Below are positions 4,476 to 11,444 of a stretch of 11,444 bases of DNA, one piece after another (within the stretch, counting starts at the first letter, position 1; each line of letters opens with the position of its first letter). Made by a program: the position numbers and the translations under genes. The notes beneath the pieces are model-generated. The model had not been told where the DNA came from, did no database searches, and saw only the letters and a list, made by a program, of their open reading frames with translations. Source of the DNA: Gemmatimonadota bacterium (GTDB taxonomy: Bacteria; Orphanbacterota; Orphanbacteria; Orphanbacterales; Orphanbacteraceae). The DNA lies in assembly GCA_013002425.1 (NCBI GenBank), contig JABDJQ010000324.1, positions 1-11,444 on the forward strand, read 5' to 3'.

Positions 4476-6842
4476 ATGTATATGACGAAGCGAATTCCCG
4501 CGACGCACGCCGGCGAGAACCGCCCCCGCCGGGCTCGCGCGTGCACGATCCTCCTTCTTTTCATAGTTTTGCTGCAGTCCGGTTGCGGAAGAGAAGAGGG
4601 CGATCGTCCTCTGTCGGTCGTGCTGATCTCCATCGACACGATCCGCCCTTCCCGTATCGGGTGCTACGGCAACGATGCGATCGAAACCCCGCATATCGAC
4701 GATCTGGCCGCGCGCGGTGTTCGCTTCACGAACTGCATGGCTTCCGCGCCGCTCACACTTCCGAGTCACGCGACGATCCTGACGGGCCAGTACCCGTTTC
4801 GACACCGCGTCCGCAACAACGGCCGGTACGTGCTCGGCGACGAACGCGAAAGCATGGCCGAAATCCTGAAGCGGAAAGAGTATGAAACCGCTGCGTTCGT
4901 GGGTGCGTTCCCTCTGGCTGCGAAGTTCGGCCTCGCACAGGGATTCGATCGCTACGACGACGAGTTTCAGCAGTCGATCAACGAAGTGCAGCACTACGAG
5001 GAGCGCAGCGCGGACCGGGTGGTCGACGCCGCTCTCGCGTGGCTCGACGAAAAGGGTGAAGAGGACATGTTCCTGTTCGTCCATTTCTTCGATCCGCACT
5101 TCCGCTACGAACCGCCGGAACCGTTCGCCACGGACTACGCCTCCAATCTTTACGACGGGGAGGTCGCGTTCGTGGATCAGGAAATCGGCCGGCTGCTTGC
5201 CGCGCTTCGTGAGAAGGGCATCGACCGGCGCGCGCTGATCGTGTTGACGGGAGACCACGGTGAATCGTTCGGCGATCATGGCGAGATGTCGCATGCGATC
5301 TTCGTATACGACGCCACGATTCGTGTCCCGCTCGTCATGGTCTGGCCCGATCGGGCGTCGAGCGCGATCCCGTGGTCGCGCGGTTCCGTAGTCGACGATC
5401 TGGTGCGCACGATCGACATCGCTCCCACGGCCCTCGCGCTGGTCGAAGCTCCGCCGATGACCGGGGCGCAGGGCGTCGATCTCTCGCGCGCGGGAGCGAT
5501 CGAGTCGATCGAGAACTCGTACGCGGAATCATTCGCCTCGAAGGAGGACTACGGATGGAGCCCGCTTCGATCGATACGAACGCCCGAATGGAAGTACATC
5601 ATGGCGCCGCGGCCGGAACTCTACGATCTTACGGAAGATCCGGGCGAAACGCGGAACGTCATCGAAGAGAACGAAGCCGTCGCGCAGCGTATGGCGTCGG
5701 AACTCCAGGCCTGGGTAACGGAAGACAAGAGTCGCGGCACCGACGAAGCGAAGCCGCTGGACGATGAGACGCGCGCCAGGCTCGAAGCGCTCGGGTACGT
5801 TACCCGCGGCGGCGTGCCCGGCGCGAAGGAGGCGGACCTGCCCGATCCCAAGGACCGTGTCGGATTCGCGGACCGCGTGTTCGACGCGGAGGGCTACTCG
5901 AATGCGGGTCGATACGAAGAAGCCATTGAGATTCTCCAGGAGATCGTGGTCACCGACGACTCGAATCACAGGGCATGGAAACTGCTCGCTGACGCCTATA
6001 TGAGCACGGGCGATCTGTCATCGGCTCGCGCGGCAATCGATCGGGGGCTCGAGTCCGAGCCGGACAATCCGTTTCTGCTCATCTCCGATGCGCATTACTA
6101 TTCGCTGAGCGGTGACTACGACAAGTCGAACGAAATCCTTCGCGCGGTCATTACGCTGTACCCGCGGCACGAAGGGGTTCATGGTCTGATCGCCGAGAAT
6201 TACAAAATGGTCGGAGACTGGGAAGGCGCGATTCGCGAGGCGGTAACGGAAACGGAGAAGAACCCGGCCTCCGTCAAGTCGTGGAACAGTCTGGGGGCGG
6301 TTTACTCGCTTTCGGGCGATGACGAGCGCGCGATCGAAACGTTCCGCCGGGCGATCGAGGTCGATCCGAGCGAGGCGCAGTCGCACTTCAATCTCGGCAA
6401 CGTCTACATGGATCGCGGGGAAAACGAAAGCGCGATCGAGTCTTACAGGGAAGCGCTGCGCGTGGATCCGGAGTTTGTCGAAGCGTATCAGAACTGGTCC
6501 TTCATCGAGGCCGAGGCCGGTCGTCTGGAGAAAGCGGTGGCGCTGCTGCAGAAAGCGATCCGCGTGAAACCCGCGTACGCGAATTCGTATCTGCTGCTCG
6601 GCAACCTGAGCCGCAAGGCCGGCGCCTACGATGCGGCGATCAAGCATTATCGAACCGGCCTCCACTACGATTCGAGGAATCAGGATCTGCTGCTGGGACT
6701 CGGCACGGCGCTCGCGAATGTGGGGCGGGTAGAAGAGGCGATCCCGGTTTGGCAGGAAGCGATCGCGGTCGCGCCCGGGACCCCGGCCGGCCGTGCCGCG
6801 GCGGCCAACATGGCGACCGCCCGGGCCAACACGAGAAGGTGA
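4476..6842 (+). CDS. Lipoprotein with sulfatase-fold (alkaline phosphatase superfamily) domain fused to TPR repeats
   Basis: This encodes 788 residues from ATG 4476. GTG 4464 and ATGs at 4470 and 4482 are equally possible, and only a weak GAG ribosome site is seen. The frame's upstream part to 4323 overlaps the previous gene and a terminator, so it is rejected. An Arg-rich N-region and the hydrophobic LLLFIVLLQSGC suggest a lipoprotein with Cys37 acylated, although Gln at -3 is atypical. The sulfatase-type domain spans about residues 45-400. It has ISIDTIR (metal-ligand Asp54), the nucleophile block TLPSH (Thr94), HFFDPH (H203, H208) and GDHGESFGDHG (D260, H261). In formylglycine sulfatases the nucleophile motif is C/S-x-P-x-R, but here it is Thr. 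It may therefore be a phosphoesterase or transferase-like member; the substrate is unknown. An ALGYV linker near 445 leads to about eight TPR units (about 474 to the end). The gene is followed 5 nt later by another TPR gene. Confidence 0.88.
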   Translation: MYMTKRIPATHAGENRPRRARACTILLLFIVLLQSGCGREEGDRPLSVVLISIDTIRPSRIGCYGNDAIETPHIDDLAARGVRFTNCMASAPLTLPSHATILTGQYPFRHRVRNNGRYVLGDERESMAEILKRKEYETAAFVGAFPLAAKFGLAQGFDRYDDEFQQSINEVQHYEERSADRVVDAALAWLDEKGEEDMFLFVHFFDPHFRYEPPEPFATDYASNLYDGEVAFVDQEIGRLLAALREKGIDRRALIVLTGDHGESFGDHGEMSHAIFVYDATIRVPLVMVWPDRASSAIPWSRGSVVDDLVRTIDIAPTALALVEAPPMTGAQGVDLSRAGAIESIENSYAESFASKEDYGWSPLRSIRTPEWKYIMAPRPELYDLTEDPGETRNVIEENEAVAQRMASELQAWVTEDKSRGTDEAKPLDDETRARLEALGYVTRGGVPGAKEADLPDPKDRVGFADRVFDAEGYSNAGRYEEAIEILQEIVVTDDSNHRAWKLLADAYMSTGDLSSARAAIDRGLESEPDNPFLLISDAHYYSLSGDYDKSNEILRAVITLYPRHEGVHGLIAENYKMVGDWEGAIREAVTETEKNPASVKSWNSLGAVYSLSGDDERAIETFRRAIEVDPSEAQSHFNLGNVYMDRGENESAIESYREALRVDPEFVEAYQNWSFIEAEAGRLEKAVALLQKAIRVKPAYANSYLLLGNLSRKAGAYDAAIKHYRTGLHYDSRNQDLLLGLGTALANVGRVEEAIPVWQEAIAVAPGTPAGRAAAANMATARANTRR

Positions 6843-6847
6843 GTCCG

Positions 6848-8143
6848 ATGAGATCGAGATGGCTGGCATGCGCGTGGCTGTCGCTCGCGATGATGACCGG
6901 GGCGCCGGACGCGGGCGCGGACGTACTGCTCGAAGCGCGGCAGCTCGTTCTGGCGGGCGACCGTGAAGGCGCGCGCGCGCTGCTGGAAGAACAGCTGCGG
7001 AAAACGCCCGACAACCCGGACGTGCATCTTACCTATGCGTTCGTGCGCGGCGCTCTCGGGGAGCGCGCGGAAGTGCGGTCGGAGTATGTAAACCTCCTGC
7101 GAAGCGATCCCGACAATCCGGTGTACGCGGTGACGATGCTCTCCGTGTCCCCTCCGTCGCAGTTCGTCACCCGCATGTTCGCGCGACTTCTCGAGAAGAA
7201 TCCGGAGTTCGCGCCCGGGTGGGAAGAGTGGGGCCGCTATCACCTGGTGAACTGGAACCCTGCGGAGGCCGTTCCGCCGCTCGAGCGCGCGATCGCACTC
7301 GCGCCGGGGCGCACGCGTTCGCTCCTCTATCTCGGACTGGCGCACCGCACCATGGGCGACTTCATGCCGGAGTTCCGCTACCTCTCGCAGGCGTTTCAGG
7401 CCGATTCGCTCGACGCGCAGATTCGCGCGGAGTGGGCTTTTACGATTCTCGATCGCGGCGACCCGGAGCTGGCGTTGCGTGTGGTGAACCCGCTTCTGGA
7501 CGGCGCCGTCGACGACGACTACCCGTTCGTGATCGCGGCCGCGGCGTACGCGCAACTCGGCGAGACGGACCGCTGCGAAGCTCGGAAGCGCGAGGCGGAA
7601 GAGAGGAATCCGAATCTGCTGCGCGACATTCTTCACCGGGGTATCCAGTTCCGTAACGTAGCGCAGGGGCGCGAGGCGGAGCGGATGTTCCGTCTGGCCC
7701 TCGATCTCGATCCGAACTTCGAACCGGCCGCCGTTCAACTCGGTGTTCTGCTTATGAACCGAGGTTGGTTCCCGCAGGCGAGAGAGACTTTCGAGAGGCT
7801 GGTTCGGACGCCCGCCGGCAGCACGGATGCCGTGGCCTGGAAGCATCTCGGCGCCTGCGCGGCGGAGATGGGGGATCAGGAAGACGCCCTCGCGAGCTTC
7901 GACACGGCCCTCGCGATCGATCCCGGTCTCGTCGGCGCCCGTGCGGAACGCGCCCGCGCGCTGACGCGTCTCGATCGATTCGAGGAGGCGGCGGACGAAT
8001 GGGAACGGGTGATCGATCGGGACCCGCGCGGCTGGATCGCCACGGAGGCGCGGCGATCGATCGGGTATCTGCGCAAGGGAGAAGCGCCGCCCCCGATCGA
8101 GAGGCGGAACGAAGTGAACGAGAACCCCGCCACGGCGCGCTGA
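6848..8143 (+). CDS. Secreted TPR-repeat protein
   Basis: This encodes 431 residues. ATG 6848 lies 5 nt after the upstream TGA. AAGGTGAG overlaps that stop and serves as the ribosome site, so translational coupling is likely. Residues 1-24 form a signal peptide (MRSRWLACAWLSLAMMTG..., cleavage after AGA), placing it in the periplasm or at the surface. The rest is helical repeats with TPR consensus. Clear units are LVLAGDREGARALLEEQL near 33, PAEAVPPLERAIALAP near 140, GREAERMFRLALDLDP near 275, GWFPQARETFERLV near 305, GDQEDALASFDTALAIDP near 343 and DRFEEAADEWERVIDRDP near 377. A region around 180-270 is more degenerate. The C-terminus is polar and disordered-looking. TPR arrays bind other proteins, so I infer a partner of the preceding TPR lipoprotein. 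No enzyme domain is seen. The frame's upstream part (from 6749) lies inside the sulfatase gene and is not used. Confidence 0.87.
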   Translation: MRSRWLACAWLSLAMMTGAPDAGADVLLEARQLVLAGDREGARALLEEQLRKTPDNPDVHLTYAFVRGALGERAEVRSEYVNLLRSDPDNPVYAVTMLSVSPPSQFVTRMFARLLEKNPEFAPGWEEWGRYHLVNWNPAEAVPPLERAIALAPGRTRSLLYLGLAHRTMGDFMPEFRYLSQAFQADSLDAQIRAEWAFTILDRGDPELALRVVNPLLDGAVDDDYPFVIAAAAYAQLGETDRCEARKREAEERNPNLLRDILHRGIQFRNVAQGREAERMFRLALDLDPNFEPAAVQLGVLLMNRGWFPQARETFERLVRTPAGSTDAVAWKHLGACAAEMGDQEDALASFDTALAIDPGLVGARAERARALTRLDRFEEAADEWERVIDRDPRGWIATEARRSIGYLRKGEAPPPIERRNEVNENPATAR

Positions 8144-8151
8144 CGTTTGGC

Positions 8152-8180
8152 TTGGAAGTTGCAATTCCAGTCCGTATACT
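8152..8180 (+). promoter_or_regulatory. Promoter of the C25 peptidase gene
   Basis: TTGGAA (8152-8157) and TATACT (8175-8180) are separated by 17 nt. They lie in the 97-nt gap after the TPR gene, where no terminator hairpin is visible. Transcription would start near 8187, about 54 nt before the ATG. Confidence 0.6.
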
Positions 8181-8240
8181 GAACCCGGACTCTCCCGCTC
8201 ACCCCTGCCGAATCCCTGTCAAGGAAGGCTAACGCAAAGA

Positions 8241-11200
8241 ATGAGAATCGGTTATTGCATCATCGCGGCTCTCTCCGTGATGTTCCTGATAAACCCCGCC
8301 TGCGTCGAAGCCGCGCGTGTGTCCTCTCCAGAGGACGACTCGGTTACGCTGGTCCTGACCCCCGATCGTTACCGCATCGCGGAGACCACGGTGCAAGGCG
8401 TCCCGTTTCGCGCTGTGCAGGGACTCGGAACCGGTGTAAGCGCCGGGGGGAGGCCCGATCTTCCGGTACAGGGATATTGGGTCGCGATCCCCGACGGCAT
8501 GGAGCCGAGACTCACGATCGTCCGCACGGATTACGAAGATCTTCCCGGGAACCCGATCGCGCCCGCGCCGAAAGACACGCTGATCGGACGCACCCGCGAA
8601 CCCGGAATCACGCAATCGATCGACCGACCGTTTTACGAAACGACAGCGATGTATCCGGAGGCGGTTGCCGAACTCGGCGAGACCGGGCGTTTCCGGAATC
8701 AGCGCGTCGTTTCCGTCCGGTTTCACCCGTATCGAACGGCGCCGTCCACCGGTCTGCTTCGTGTGTATCGCGAGGTGGAAGTGCGGATCGATTTCGTACC
8801 TGCGCAGGCGGAGAAGCGTGGGGCCGACGCGCGTGAACCGGCGCGGGACGAGGCGAAGTGGGAGAGCCTGTACCAGGGCACGATCGTGAACTACGAGCAG
8901 GGGCGCGCCTTCCGCTCCCGCCCCGCGAGACCCGCCGAGGTGCGCGCGTCGCGCGCGTCGAAGGCCGCCCGCGTGGAAAACGAGTACAAGCTGTTCGTCG
9001 AAAAGAGCGGCGTCTACAAAATTCCGTTCGCCGAACTCGCGAAGCAGGGCCTTGGCGGAGGCGTGTCCGTGGATCGGATCGCGATCTACCGGCGCGGCTT
9101 CTCGGAACCGCTTCTGCAGGACGGCCTGAATCCGTTCACAGAGGTGTCACTCCCCACACGCATTCTCGACAAGACGGGCAACGGCACCTTCGAAGACGGC
9201 GACACCGTGATCTGCTACCTGCCCGGATTTCGCGAAGACCGCATGGAGCGCGACTTCGAGGACCGTTTCGCGATCGAGGCCGTCTATTTTCTCTCGGTCG
9301 AAGGGGAGGCCCGCCCGGCCGCGACGCGGAGCGCGAACCTCGGGCTCGCCGGTCCGACTTCTCTCACGTCGTTTCCCGACTCCGTGCGCTGGGAGATCGA
9401 CGTGCAGTACGACGGCAAGTCCCCGACCGACACGATCGATCATTATTTCGCGGGCGGAAACCGGATCGAAAGCCGTACGACGCAGGTCGAACTCGGCGCC
9501 GTCGACCCTTCCGTGCTCTGCGGCGTGAAGGGGATGGTGGTTTCCACCGTTTCCGAAGGGTCGGGCGCGCTCCTCTATCACCGGTACCGGCTCGAAACGG
9601 AGGACGGCACCGAGATCTTCAACTATCTGAACTTCGGCGAACGCGCGGATCTGTCACGAACCGGACGCGTGCACGACCCGGCGCTGCTCGCGGAAGGGCT
9701 GAACAACATCCGCTACTTCGGGACGCGCGGCCGCTCGATAGAAACGACAACCGGCGGAGCGGGCGGACATCTGGACTGGTACGAGATCCACGCGAACTTC
9801 CTCTACAAAGCGTACCAGGGCGCGCTCCGTTTCTCGACGGGGGACGCATCCGGCCCGGTCTCCATGACCGTGACCGGCTTCCCGAGTGCGCAGGTTCACG
9901 TATGGGACGTCACCGATCCGTACAACGCGAGCGTGATCGAAGCGGCTGCCACCGGTGGCGGCGCGAACTTCGCGATCACGATCCAGGACACGATCGGCGG
10001 CGGTCGGCACGCGTACCGCGCTTACGCGGGCAGCGCGATGCCGGTGCTGAAGAGCGCGAAGATCGTGGCGGATCAACCGACGAACCTCGTGTCGTCCGAA
10101 TCCGACTACCTGATGATCGCGCACGAGGACTTCTACGATGCCGTGGCGCCTCTGGAAGAGTACCGCGAGACGAAGGGGTACACGGTGGAACGCGCGCGGA
10201 TCAGCGACGTGTACGACGAGTTCAACGGCGGCGTGAAGGACCCGGCCGCGATCCGGAATTACGTGCGTTACGGCTTCCTGGCGTGGGACAAGCAGCCGCT
10301 CTTTCTGCTGCTCGTCGGTGACGGGTTCGAAGACTACAAGGATATCGCCGTAAACCGCGGCAACAGCGGCGACGACTTCGATTTCGTTCCCGCGTACCCC
10401 GGATACACGCGCCAGATTTTCGGAAGCGGCGACAACTGGGACGCGAGCGACCCGTGGTTCGGCTTCCTCGACGGGGACCGCGACGCGCTGCTCGACGTGA
10501 TCGTGGGACGCATGCCGGTCAAGCTCGCGACAGAAGCCACGACGATCGTCGAGAAGACGATCGCGTACGAAGACTTTTCGCCCGACGACACGTGGCGCAA
10601 TCGCATGATCTTCATGGCGGACGACCGCTGGATCTTCGACTCCGGCTGCATCGAAGACGGCCGCCAGCCGCAGTTCGAATCGAACTCGCGCGTGTTCGTC
10701 GACAATCTGCTCGAATCCTCGGCCCGCGACATGGACACCGCCACGATTTATCTGAGCACGTCGACCGATGCCGTTCATGAAATGTGCCCGTGCGTATCGA
10801 ATCCCAACAACACACAGGAAGCGGACGTCGATTGCGTCATCGCCGGCGCGCGCGCCACCGTGGGCAAACGCATGTTCGACCAGCTGAACGGCCCCGGGGC
10901 GCTGTTCGTCAATTTCCAGGGGCACGGGAACAGGAACGTACTGACGCACGAAGTCGTCGTTCGCCAGGGGCCCGACTATAGAAACAACACGTCGAACGAC
11001 ATCGACGACAATACGGACAACGAAGGCCGACCGTATATTTTCGCCGCATACGGCTGTTCGATTTCGGAATTCGACCGGTTCACGTCGTTCGGTTACGAGG
11101 CATTGACCGAAGAGATGATCCGGAGCGACAAGGGGGGCGCGGTTGCGGCATTCGGTTCGACCGGAATCGAGTTTCTTTCGCCGAACCTCGCGCTCAACAG

Positions 11201-11444
11201 TTCGATCCTCAAGTATTTCTATCAGTCGCCCGGCATCGTACCTTCGATCGACGTGAACGGAAACCCGCCGCCGTGGTATCGGGGCATCCCGCGCTGGTCG
11301 CTCGGCGAGATCATCGCGCTCGGGTTGAACGACTTTGCGGTGCGCAGCCCGCTCGGCAGCCCGGACACGATCCGGCGCTATGCGATCTTCGGCGACCCGG
11401 CCCTCATGATGGACGCGTCGATCCCGACGTTCGAAGTGCTCCTC
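8241..11444 (+). CDS. C25 (gingipain/PorU-like) cysteine peptidase, 3' end beyond window
   Basis: The frame is open from ATG 8241 to the window edge, 1068 codons without a stop. AAGGAAGG lies 12 nt upstream. MRIGYCIIAALSVMFLINPACVEA is a signal peptide cleaved near residue 24. Residues about 30-130 resemble a C25 propeptide (a PDLPVQGYWVAIPDG block and IAPAPK). From about 250 comes the PorU-type segment YKLFVEKSGVYKIPF, then a beta-rich region to about 610. The peptidase C25 domain runs from about 620 (SDYLMIAHEDF) to 1056, where IFGDPALMM is the typical end block. Visible key features are LLLVGDG near 695, His895 in NFQGHGN and Cys939 in AAYGCSISEFD, the expected His/Cys dyad. Gingipains and PorU are extracellular enzymes linked to the type IX secretion system; PorU itself is a sortase. 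Which role applies here cannot be told without the C-terminus. Confidence 0.9.
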   Translation, partial: MRIGYCIIAALSVMFLINPACVEAARVSSPEDDSVTLVLTPDRYRIAETTVQGVPFRAVQGLGTGVSAGGRPDLPVQGYWVAIPDGMEPRLTIVRTDYEDLPGNPIAPAPKDTLIGRTREPGITQSIDRPFYETTAMYPEAVAELGETGRFRNQRVVSVRFHPYRTAPSTGLLRVYREVEVRIDFVPAQAEKRGADAREPARDEAKWESLYQGTIVNYEQGRAFRSRPARPAEVRASRASKAARVENEYKLFVEKSGVYKIPFAELAKQGLGGGVSVDRIAIYRRGFSEPLLQDGLNPFTEVSLPTRILDKTGNGTFEDGDTVICYLPGFREDRMERDFEDRFAIEAVYFLSVEGEARPAATRSANLGLAGPTSLTSFPDSVRWEIDVQYDGKSPTDTIDHYFAGGNRIESRTTQVELGAVDPSVLCGVKGMVVSTVSEGSGALLYHRYRLETEDGTEIFNYLNFGERADLSRTGRVHDPALLAEGLNNIRYFGTRGRSIETTTGGAGGHLDWYEIHANFLYKAYQGALRFSTGDASGPVSMTVTGFPSAQVHVWDVTDPYNASVIEAAATGGGANFAITIQDTIGGGRHAYRAYAGSAMPVLKSAKIVADQPTNLVSSESDYLMIAHEDFYDAVAPLEEYRETKGYTVERARISDVYDEFNGGVKDPAAIRNYVRYGFLAWDKQPLFLLLVGDGFEDYKDIAVNRGNSGDDFDFVPAYPGYTRQIFGSGDNWDASDPWFGFLDGDRDALLDVIVGRMPVKLATEATTIVEKTIAYEDFSPDDTWRNRMIFMADDRWIFDSGCIEDGRQPQFESNSRVFVDNLLESSARDMDTATIYLSTSTDAVHEMCPCVSNPNNTQEADVDCVIAGARATVGKRMFDQLNGPGALFVNFQGHGNRNVLTHEVVVRQGPDYRNNTSNDIDDNTDNEGRPYIFAAYGCSISEFDRFTSFGYEALTEEMIRSDKGGAVAAFGSTGIEFLSPNLALNSSILKYFYQSPGIVPSIDVNGNPPPWYRGIPRWSLGEIIALGLNDFAVRSPLGSPDTIRRYAIFGDPALMMDASIPTFEVLL

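Noticed and set aside
6680..8164. 494-codon antisense frame opposite the TPR gene
   Set aside because: It is Arg/His-rich shadow coding of a GC-rich gene. The sense strand carries an obvious signal peptide and TPR consensus.
8858..10321. 487-codon frame on the + strand inside the C25 peptidase gene, and the 431-codon antisense frame 9654-10949
   Set aside because: Both are out of frame with the continuous peptidase frame, are Arg-rich and of low complexity, and show no motif. The peptidase frame has clear catalytic blocks throughout.
1..11444. CRISPR array, insertion sequence or attachment-site duplication next to the tRNA
   Set aside because: No spaced direct repeats, transposase motifs or duplicated tRNA 3' end were seen on either strand.

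Overview
The window looks like a chromosomal stretch from a GC-rich, Gram-negative-type bacterium. The murein endolytic transglycosylase (MltG), the lipoprotein sulfatase/TPR fusion, the dockerin-like secreted protein and the gingipain-like C25 peptidase together suggest an uncultured lineage of the FCB or Eisenbacteria/Krumholzibacteria/Latescibacteria kind. That placement is inference from gene content and style, not from a search. All genes are on the + strand. No mobile element, CRISPR array or phage gene is visible.

Layout. (1) 1-870 is the 3' part of mltG. (2) 903-1112 is a small two-helix membrane protein resembling DUF3098. (3) 1134-1207 is tRNA-Val(UAC). (4) 1208-4457 holds three small secreted-protein genes. 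Each has one or more near-consensus sigma70-type promoters (TTGAC- boxes, 17-18 nt spacers, TAtAgT-type -10 boxes), a good ribosome binding site, a signal peptide and a strong GC hairpin plus T-run terminator. The first protein ends in two 28-residue dockerin/EF-hand-like repeats. The second and third share a core motif and a nearly identical C-terminal tail (TATE-x-x-SWG-x-VK-x-LFR, then stop). Upstream of the second lies a roughly 200-nt promoter-led segment that folds into five consecutive hairpins, a good candidate for an undescribed structured RNA or long leader.

(5) 4476-6842 encodes a probable lipoprotein with an alkaline-phosphatase/sulfatase-fold domain followed by about eight TPR repeats. 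Its nucleophile position is Thr rather than the Cys or Ser that becomes formylglycine in true sulfatases. (6) 6848-8143 is a secreted TPR protein starting 5 nt after that stop, so the two are probably translationally coupled. (7) 8241 to the window edge is the first 1068 residues of a secreted C25 (gingipain/PorU-like) cysteine peptidase with its own promoter. It has a propeptide-like region and a visible His/Cys dyad.

Taken together, the right two thirds looks like a cell-surface block: abundant small exported proteins, envelope-anchored TPR scaffolds and a surface protease. The most interesting items are the shared C-terminal tail, the multi-hairpin RNA candidate, and the 16S-complementary elements (CGAA(A)GGAGGTG) in two untranslated RNAs that lack a usable start codon.
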